NCBI GenBank assembly: GCA_018432315.1
Contig: JAHDLB010000002.1
Coordinates: 216,754-280,753, forward strand
Reading direction: 5' to 3'
Length of the DNA: 64,000 nt
Source of the DNA: Anaerolineae bacterium
GTDB taxonomy: Bacteria > Chloroflexota > Anaerolineae > Aggregatilineales > Aggregatilineaceae
In this document: positions 58,887 to 64,000 of the stretch, in pieces
How the letters are laid out: the number at the start of each line of letters is the position of its first letter
How positions within the stretch are numbered: position 1 is the stretch's first letter
The notes under the pieces: model-generated
Seen by the model: only the letters and a program-made list of their open reading frames with translations
What the model was told of the DNA's origin: nothing
Databases searched by the model: none
Translations under genes and position numbers: made by a program

Positions 58887-58954
58887 GTGCTGTTCCGAAT
58901 CTACAATGGGTGGGTCTTTCTCAAGGAGCTATTCAAGCGAACTATCTCAGGCGA

Positions 58955-58970
58955 AATGCTGTATAGCATT
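58955..58970. promoter_or_regulatory. Palindromic operator-like site
   Basis: AATGCT-GTAT-AGCATT is a perfect 6-bp inverted repeat with a 4-bp centre. A minus-strand TATACA -10 candidate lies inside it, so a bound regulator could block the kinase promoter. Confidence 0.45.
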
Positions 58971-59008
58971 AACATTGTATTCGAGAATGATAAAACTACC
59001 ATAAGGAA

Positions 59009-59026
59009 TTGTGAACATTTTGTGAA
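59009..59026. promoter_or_regulatory. Direct repeat with 11-bp spacing, candidate response-regulator site
   Basis: Two copies of TTGTGAA start 11 bp apart, one helical turn, as is common for OmpR-type response regulators. One copy coincides with the -35 (TTCACA) of a kinase promoter on the minus strand. Confidence 0.45.
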
Positions 59027-59196
59027 TCCCTGGCCGCCTCCTGGCGACGGGTCCGTCGATTCTCCGGACACCGTCGAGAGCCAGGCGAACCCGGTAAGCC
59101 GCCCTCCGGTCGTGCTGGCGCGGGCGGCGGTTTGCGCCTATAACTCAGGGGGAAAGGCGATCGTGTCGATCTCTCTATGACGAAAGGGGGCCGGGT

Positions 59197-59973
59197 ATGA
59201 CCAGCACGGGGACGACGTTTCAAAATCTGCGCCGCTTCAACCTGTTCATGGGGGTGTTTCATTTTGCTCAGGGCCTGCTGATGTTGGTGCTGAGCGATCT
59301 CGATTTCAAGCTGCCCGTCACGACCGCGTTTCTGGAATTCGACGAGATAACCGAAAAACTCGTGCCCAATCCGGAAACAGCCTTCAATATTCCGCTGGCG
59401 CCGCTGATCGCGGCTTTTTTGTTCATGTCCGCCCTGGCGCACTTTCTCATCTCGACGCCGGGCATCTACGAATGGTACGTTCGCAACCTGAAGAAGGGCG
59501 CCAACTACGCGCGCTGGATCGAGTACGCGTTCAGTTCCTCGGTGATGATCGTGGCGATTGCGATGCTCTTCGGCATGTACGACATCGCTACGCTGCTGCT
59601 GATCTTCGCGCTGAACGCCATGATGATCCTGTTCGGCTGGATGATGGAGCTGCATAACCAGACGACGGAAAAAACGGACTGGACCGCCTTCATCTTCGGC
59701 TCGATCGCGGGGATCGTGCCGTGGATCGCGATCGGCATCTATTTCGTCGGCTCGGTCACCAGCGGCGAGCAGGTCCCCAATTTCGTGTATGCCATCTATG
59801 TCTCGCTGTTCGTGTTCTTCAACGTCTTCGCGATCAACATGATCCTGCAATACAAGAAGGTCGGGCGCTGGCGGGATTACATCTTCGGCGAAAAGATGTA
59901 CATCGTGCTCTCGCTGGTTGCCAAGTCGCTGCTGGCGTGGCAGGTGTTCTTCGGCACCCTCCAGCCCAACTGA
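59197..59973 (+). CDS. Heliorhodopsin
   Basis: The 258-residue protein has seven transmembrane helices and clear heliorhodopsin motifs. TM3 reads ARWIEYAFSSSVMIVAIAML with Glu109 as the Schiff-base counterion. TM7 reads YIVLSLVAKSLLAWQVF with Lys243 as the retinal-binding lysine. The 134-residue spacing equals that of E107 and K241 in the type protein 48C12. His22 and His82 match the family's internal histidines. Heliorhodopsins have inverted topology (N-terminus inside) and mostly do not pump ions; a sensory or regulatory role is suspected. AAAGGGGG precedes the ATG. No retinal-synthesis gene is in the window. Confidence 0.97.
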   Translation: MTSTGTTFQNLRRFNLFMGVFHFAQGLLMLVLSDLDFKLPVTTAFLEFDEITEKLVPNPETAFNIPLAPLIAAFLFMSALAHFLISTPGIYEWYVRNLKKGANYARWIEYAFSSSVMIVAIAMLFGMYDIATLLLIFALNAMMILFGWMMELHNQTTEKTDWTAFIFGSIAGIVPWIAIGIYFVGSVTSGEQVPNFVYAIYVSLFVFFNVFAINMILQYKKVGRWRDYIFGEKMYIVLSLVAKSLLAWQVFFGTLQPN

Positions 59974-60054
59974 GCGACCGCCCGGCGGATCGGACGGGCG
60001 CCGGTTTTCCGCGCCGCTGCGTCAGGCTTGCGGCGTGAGGCGGCCCGCTAAAAC

Positions 60055-60094
60055 AACGTAGGGCAGGGGAACAATCCCTGCCCTGCGTTTCGTT
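60055..60094. terminator. Strong bidirectional terminator after heliorhodopsin
   Basis: AACGTAGGGCAGGG (60055-60068) pairs with CCCTGCCCTGCGTT (60076-60089), 14 pairs including one wobble. The plus-strand tail is TTCGTTAG and the minus-strand tail is GTTGTTTTA. It separates the heliorhodopsin gene from the convergent giant surface-protein gene. Confidence 0.85.
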
Positions 60095-60168
60095 AGGTGC
60101 TGGCAACCTGGTGTGGTGGTCGGGTTGCCAGCACGCGGTCGATTACCCGGTTTCCGGGTATTGGCAGT

Positions 60169-63100
60169 TTACTCCACGATTTCCTCGCTCTCGCCCACGC
60201 TGTCACCGTCGCTGTCGGGCGGCGGCAGCGGGCAGCCGTTCTCACCGAGGCCGTAGCCGGCGTCACCCTGCGCGGGGCACGCGTCGATGTCGTCGGTCAG
60301 GCCGTCGCCGTCGCTGTCAGGCGGCGGCAGCGGGCAGCCGTTCGCGTCGAGGCCATAGCCGGCGTCACCCTGCGCGGGGCAGGCGTCGCGCTCATCGGTC
60401 ACGCCGTCACCGTCGCTGTCGGGCGGCGGCAGCGGGCAGCCGTTCGCGTCGAGGCCATAGCCGGCGTCACCCTGCGCGGGACAGGCGTCGCGCTCATCAG
60501 TCAGGCCATCACCGTCGCTGTCGGGCGGCGGCAGCGGGCAGCCGTTCGCGTCGAGGCCGTAGCCGGCGTCACCCTGCGCGGGGCAGGCGTCGCGGTCGTC
60601 GGTCAGGCCATCACCGTCGCTGTCGGGCGGCGGCAGCGGGCAGCCATTCGCGTCGGGGCCGTAGCCCGTGCTGGCTTGATGCGGGCACATATCGATATCG
60701 TCGGTCAGCCCATCACCATCGCTGTCCACCGGCGGTGCGACCCGGATGGTGGGTTTGACCGTGACCGGATCGGGCCGAGCCTCAGGTAGATCGGCGCGGC
60801 CCAGCGGGCACCCCGCTTCGTTGGCGGCCTCGAACAGATTCTTGACGGTCTCATAGCTGCCGGTTGCAGAGGCATCCTGGACCATCGCGATCACTTCCGA
60901 GACGCTGTACGGGTAAGCCACATTGGGATTCGCGGCGTTCAGCAAAGCGGCAACGGCATGGCGTGCCAGGGCCTCCACGCCACCACCGCCCAGCTTGACC
61001 GCGTTGAGGAGGGTGATGTTCGGGTCGAAGAAGTTGACGCCGAAGACACTGTCGAAGTCGCTATCCAGCGGATAGGTCCAGTTCCCGAAGTGCTGCTTCT
61101 GCTTCCAGTAGCCGGGCGTGCAGCCCTGATAGGTCATCGCGGGATCGAAGGTCACGGTTTCGTCATCCGTCGCCGTGTCGCTCGCCCCGTCGATGTCGGT
61201 ACCGACCGCCGTCACCGTGTTGGTGTGCGGGGTTGCGGCGCTGCCGCTGAGCCAGTAGGTGACCGCGCAGGTATAGCTGTTGCCCACGGGGATCAGCCCG
61301 CCGGTGACACAAGTCCCCTGGCCGTTCAGGTTGCTGAACACGTTGTCCGTCAGGCTGGTCAGCGTCACGTCCACCGCGCCGACGTTGGTTACGACGAAGG
61401 TGAACGTCACGTCGCCGCCCGTCTCGGGCACGTGCGTCGGGTTGGCCGTCTTGGTGACGCTGATGTCCGGCGCGGCGTGGGTGTTGGTGACGATCGCGCT
61501 GGCGGTCTGGTCCGCGACGACGGTGGCCGGCGATCCGCTGATGCTGACGGTCCAGCCCGCGCCCGGATCGGTTTCGGTGACGGTGTAGCTGCCGGGGGTC
61601 AGGTCGTACCAGGTCAGGGTTGCGCCGTCATAGTCGGCCACCATGCACGAGCCGTCAGGATAGGTTGGGCCGGTGATGCAGATCTCGAAGGTCTTGCCCG
61701 GATCAGGCTGCGCGCCGTTCCAGTAAACCGTCTTGGTCACCGCGAGGTGGCCGCGCGGTTCGACCGGCGGGAAGCAGTCCGCGATTTCGGCGTAGGCGTA
61801 CAGGCCGCCGCTGCCACTCGTCTGGAAGACCATCGTCCCGCCGCTGGTCTGGATGGGCGGTTCGAAGACCTGGCTCTCACCCGCGCCGAGCGCGTTGGTC
61901 GTGCTGGACGCGATCAGCCCGTTGTCGTTGGTGATGGTGTACGGCACGCCTTCGGACATGGCCGAGCCATCGTTGAAGAGCGTGAAGGTCACCTGCCCGG
62001 TCTCGATGGCGCACATGCCTTCGACCCTGAGAGCCGGCATGGGCGGGTTGTAGCGGTTGGTGAACCCCAGCTCGACCGTGTCGCCGCCGACGATGGTCGC
62101 CTTCTGGATGCGGTCGGTGACCACGACCCAGGCGGGATCCAGTGGGGTCTCGGTGATGGTGTACAGGCCGGGCAGCAGGTTGTTCCACGTCACGCTACCG
62201 CCGTTGGAGCCGACCGTCTGGCAGTTGTACGACGGATCGACGAACGACGGGCCGGTGATGCAGAACTGGAAGGTCTGGTTTGGATCCGGCGTGAAGCCGT
62301 TCCAGTCGACCGTCTTCGTCACGACGACCTGACCGGCTACCTCAGGCAGGACGGTCACGGTGGCGCTGTCGGTGTCGGAGGCGGTGTTGTTCTCGTTGTC
62401 CTGAACGGTCACGTTGGCGACGTTGTTGTAGGTGCCTGCGTCGGTGTGCGTGACGGTGTAGGTGCAGGACGTGCTCTCGCCCGCCGCCAGCGAGGTGCCC
62501 ACAAGCGCCTCACATTCGGCTGACAGGGCGTTGGTGTCCGTCAGGGCCGCGATAGTCACCGGCTCCAGACCGGGGTTGTGGATGGTCAGCGTGAAGGTGA
62601 AGTCGCCGCCGGGCTCGGTTAGCTGGAGCGGGTTGGCCGTCTTCGTCAGGTCGACCCTGGGCGGCTTGTCCCCGTAGGTGACAGTGGCATCATCGCTGCC
62701 GGTGACGTCCACGCCCTGGTTGTCCTGGGCGGTGACGGTCACCACGTTCCGGTGGCCCACTGCCGGCTCGCCCGCTATCCACTCGGTGAACGAGTAGGTG
62801 GCGATCTCGTACATCCCCAGATAGGTCTTGTCGAACAGGTTGACGTCGATCGGGCCGAAGACCGTGTCGATCGCCCCGGTCAGGGTCACCGGCGTGGTGC
62901 CCGTGTTCTTCACCCTGATCGTGAACGTGACGTTGTCGCCGGTCTCCGGGACCCACGTCTTGTTGGCCGTCTTGCTCACCTGGATGGCGGGCGCCACGTA
63001 GTCGAACGTGACCGTCTCGTCATCCGTGTCGCTGGCCGATGTGCCCTCGTTGTCGACGGCCACGGCGGTCACCACGTTGTAGTGCGCGGTGGGCGGCTCG

Positions 63101-64000
63101 ACGCAGAAGGGTTTCGCCAGGACATTGAGCTCAAGAGGCGGTAGGAAGGCATTGCCGCTGCTCAGGAAGGTGGTGATCTGGCAGCTATAGGTGTCACCCA
63201 CCAGGATGGTCTGCGGAACGCTGCAGGTCCCCTGGCCGTTCAGGTCGCCGAAGACCGTGTCCGTCAGGCTGGTCAGCGTCACGTCCTCCTGCCCGGTGTT
63301 CTCCACCAGGAAGGTGAACGTCACGTTCCCACCGTCCGGCGGCACGCTCGACGGATTGGCCGTCTTGGTGACGTTGATCTCCGGCGCGGCGACGTCGGTG
63401 AAGGTCACTTCTGCGTCATCGCTGCCGGTAGCCGGTGTGCCCTCGTTGTCCTGGGCGGTAACGGTCACCACGTTCTGGTGTGGCAGCGCCGGTTCGCCCG
63501 CCAGGGTTTCCACGAAGGCGTAGGTCGCCGTCTCGCCGGGCAGCAGGTAGGTGCTGTCGAACAGGCTGACGTCGATCGGGCCGAAGACCGTGTCGACCGC
63601 GCCGGTCAGGGTAACCGGCTCGGTGCCCACGTTCTCCACCGTGATGGTGAACGTCACGTCGCCGCCCGTCTCCGGCACGCTCGCCGGGTTGGCTGTCTTG
63701 GTGATGCGGATGTCCGGCCCCACGTCGGTCACGGTGACGGTTTCTTCGTCACTGTCGGAGGCCTGACCACCCTCGTTGTCCTCGACCGTCACGTTGGCGA
63801 CGTTGTCATAGGTGCCAGCGTCGGTGTGCGCGACGGTGTAAGTGCAGGCGGTGCTCTCACCCGCCGCCAGCGGGGTACCGACCAGCGCCAAACATTCGGC
63901 GCTCAGCGGGTAGTCGTCCGTCAGCGCGGTGATGGTCACCTGCTCGACCGAGGTGTTGTGGATGGTCAGGGTGAAGGTGAACTCGCCGCCGGGTTCCGGC
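60169..64000 (-). CDS. Giant secreted repeat protein, 5' partial
   Basis: The frame is open to the window edge, so the N-terminus lies outside; about 1277 residues are visible. It contains several copies of a beta-sandwich DUF11/DUF7507-type repeat (ITKTANPASVPETGGDVTFT and similar). Two SpaA/prealbumin-like domains (VVVTKTVDWNGF...YTITETPLDP) are in the middle. Then comes a CTPGYWKQKQHFGNW segment, and the C-terminus has five thrombospondin type 3-like Ca2+ repeats (DSDGDGLTDERDACPAQGDA). No transmembrane anchor is seen at the C-terminus, so release or indirect wall attachment is likely. It is probably an adhesin or surface-layer-associated protein. Confidence 0.9.
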   Translation of the reverse strand, partial: PEPGGEFTFTLTIHNTSVEQVTITALTDDYPLSAECLALVGTPLAAGESTACTYTVAHTDAGTYDNVANVTVEDNEGGQASDSDEETVTVTDVGPDIRITKTANPASVPETGGDVTFTITVENVGTEPVTLTGAVDTVFGPIDVSLFDSTYLLPGETATYAFVETLAGEPALPHQNVVTVTAQDNEGTPATGSDDAEVTFTDVAAPEINVTKTANPSSVPPDGGNVTFTFLVENTGQEDVTLTSLTDTVFGDLNGQGTCSVPQTILVGDTYSCQITTFLSSGNAFLPPLELNVLAKPFCVEPPTAHYNVVTAVAVDNEGTSASDTDDETVTFDYVAPAIQVSKTANKTWVPETGDNVTFTIRVKNTGTTPVTLTGAIDTVFGPIDVNLFDKTYLGMYEIATYSFTEWIAGEPAVGHRNVVTVTAQDNQGVDVTGSDDATVTYGDKPPRVDLTKTANPLQLTEPGGDFTFTLTIHNPGLEPVTIAALTDTNALSAECEALVGTSLAAGESTSCTYTVTHTDAGTYNNVANVTVQDNENNTASDTDSATVTVLPEVAGQVVVTKTVDWNGFTPDPNQTFQFCITGPSFVDPSYNCQTVGSNGGSVTWNNLLPGLYTITETPLDPAWVVVTDRIQKATIVGGDTVELGFTNRYNPPMPALRVEGMCAIETGQVTFTLFNDGSAMSEGVPYTITNDNGLIASSTTNALGAGESQVFEPPIQTSGGTMVFQTSGSGGLYAYAEIADCFPPVEPRGHLAVTKTVYWNGAQPDPGKTFEICITGPTYPDGSCMVADYDGATLTWYDLTPGSYTVTETDPGAGWTVSISGSPATVVADQTASAIVTNTHAAPDISVTKTANPTHVPETGGDVTFTFVVTNVGAVDVTLTSLTDNVFSNLNGQGTCVTGGLIPVGNSYTCAVTYWLSGSAATPHTNTVTAVGTDIDGASDTATDDETVTFDPAMTYQGCTPGYWKQKQHFGNWTYPLDSDFDSVFGVNFFDPNITLLNAVKLGGGGVEALARHAVAALLNAANPNVAYPYSVSEVIAMVQDASATGSYETVKNLFEAANEAGCPLGRADLPEARPDPVTVKPTIRVAPPVDSDGDGLTDDIDMCPHQASTGYGPDANGCPLPPPDSDGDGLTDDRDACPAQGDAGYGLDANGCPLPPPDSDGDGLTDERDACPAQGDAGYGLDANGCPLPPPDSDGDGVTDERDACPAQGDAGYGLDANGCPLPPPDSDGDGLTDDIDACPAQGDAGYGLGENGCPLPPPDSDGDSVGESEEIVE
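60196..60740 (-). repeat. 102-bp tandem repeats, about five copies, coding
   Basis: Near-identical 102-bp units (34 codons) encode DSDGDGLTDxRDACPAQGDAGYGLDANGCPLPPP. Copies are very similar, indicating recent expansion. They are inside the giant protein gene and are not a CRISPR array. Confidence 0.92.
61140..64000 (-). repeat. Diverged DUF11-type coding repeats
   Basis: At least five copies of a repeat of about 100-140 codons recur (ITKTANPxxVPETGGDVTFT...VTxxAxDNEGxxASDxDDETVT). DNA similarity is partial and includes shared strings such as GTCTTGGTGACG. Confidence 0.75.

Larger units (their letters stand above)
58887..59196. promoter_or_regulatory. 310-bp divergent control region between the CHASE4 kinase and heliorhodopsin genes
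   Basis: The kinase-side half (58890-59030) is much more AT-rich than the rest of the window. It holds a 16-bp palindrome at 58955-58970 and a direct repeat TTGTGAA at 59009-59015 and 59020-59026. It also holds minus-strand promoters: TTCACA (59010-59015), 17 bp, TATCAT (58987-58992); and TTCTCG, 16 bp, TATACA (58960-58965). The heliorhodopsin side is GC-rich with a weaker CTGGCG (59115-59120), 18 bp, TATAAC (59139-59144). No coding potential is seen. Confidence 0.6.

Noticed and set aside
60196..60740. Regular repeats that could suggest a CRISPR array
   Set aside because: The period is 102 bp with no unique spacers, the repeats are coding in one frame, and no cas gene is nearby.
60097..60789. 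A repetitive plus-strand open frame (valine/alanine-rich repeats)
   Set aside because: It is the complement of the 102-bp TSP3 repeats of the minus-strand giant protein and has no independent signal.

Overview
The window is 64 kb of high-GC bacterial chromosome with dense genes on both strands. Gene content (infC-rpmI-rplT, secA, rsgA, dinB, many GAF/PAS sensor kinases, DUF6062 and DUF4013 families, a heliorhodopsin, long secreted repeat proteins) suggests a monoderm-type Chloroflexota bacterium, perhaps an Anaerolineae relative. That assignment is inference: no rRNA gene is present, and I see no tRNA, CRISPR array, prophage or insertion sequence.

Layout. 1-12.9 kb: end of a beta-propeller protein; a minus-strand block with the infC-rpmI-rplT translation operon, a TrmH-type RNA methyltransferase and unknown proteins; DUF4013 protein, ferredoxin, VOC protein and PhzF protein; a PLD-family protein; a TrpF-like/PfkB pair. 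13-24 kb: secreted SH3 and calcium-repeat proteins, a HerA/DUF87 ATPase, an exporter-type ABC transporter, a CAP-domain protein, a 2-hydroxyacid dehydrogenase, and a cold-shock gene with an elaborate leader. 24-33.6 kb: UbiB-like kinase plus ArsA-like ATPase operon, cation exchanger plus PII-like operon, O-methyltransferase, FHA protein, MBL hydrolase, SRAP protein. 33.7-43.7 kb: secA, then a run of winged-helix protein, KaiC-like ATPase, two small membrane proteins, a four-GAF histidine kinase and adenosine deaminase. 43.8-50.9 kb: DNA polymerase IV, a TIR-WD40 / patatin / flavoprotein operon, radical SAM protein, DUF6062. 51-59 kb: a signalling island (roadblock protein, two response regulators, a pseudo-receiver kinase, RsgA, a CHASE4 kinase). 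59-64 kb: heliorhodopsin and the C-terminal part of a giant surface protein.

The most interesting locus is the heliorhodopsin at 59197-59973. It keeps the family's retinal lysine and counterion glutamate and is transcribed divergently from a CHASE4-PAS histidine kinase across a 310-bp gap holding a palindrome and 11-bp-spaced direct repeats. Next are the TIR-WD40/patatin operon (possible abortive defence module), a cold-shock mRNA leader with an intrinsic terminator upstream of the gene, an infC gene whose promoter overlaps its only upstream ATG and so implies an AUC/AUA start, and an apparently leaderless SRAP gene. Promoters often carry an extended -10 (TGC-TACAAT type).
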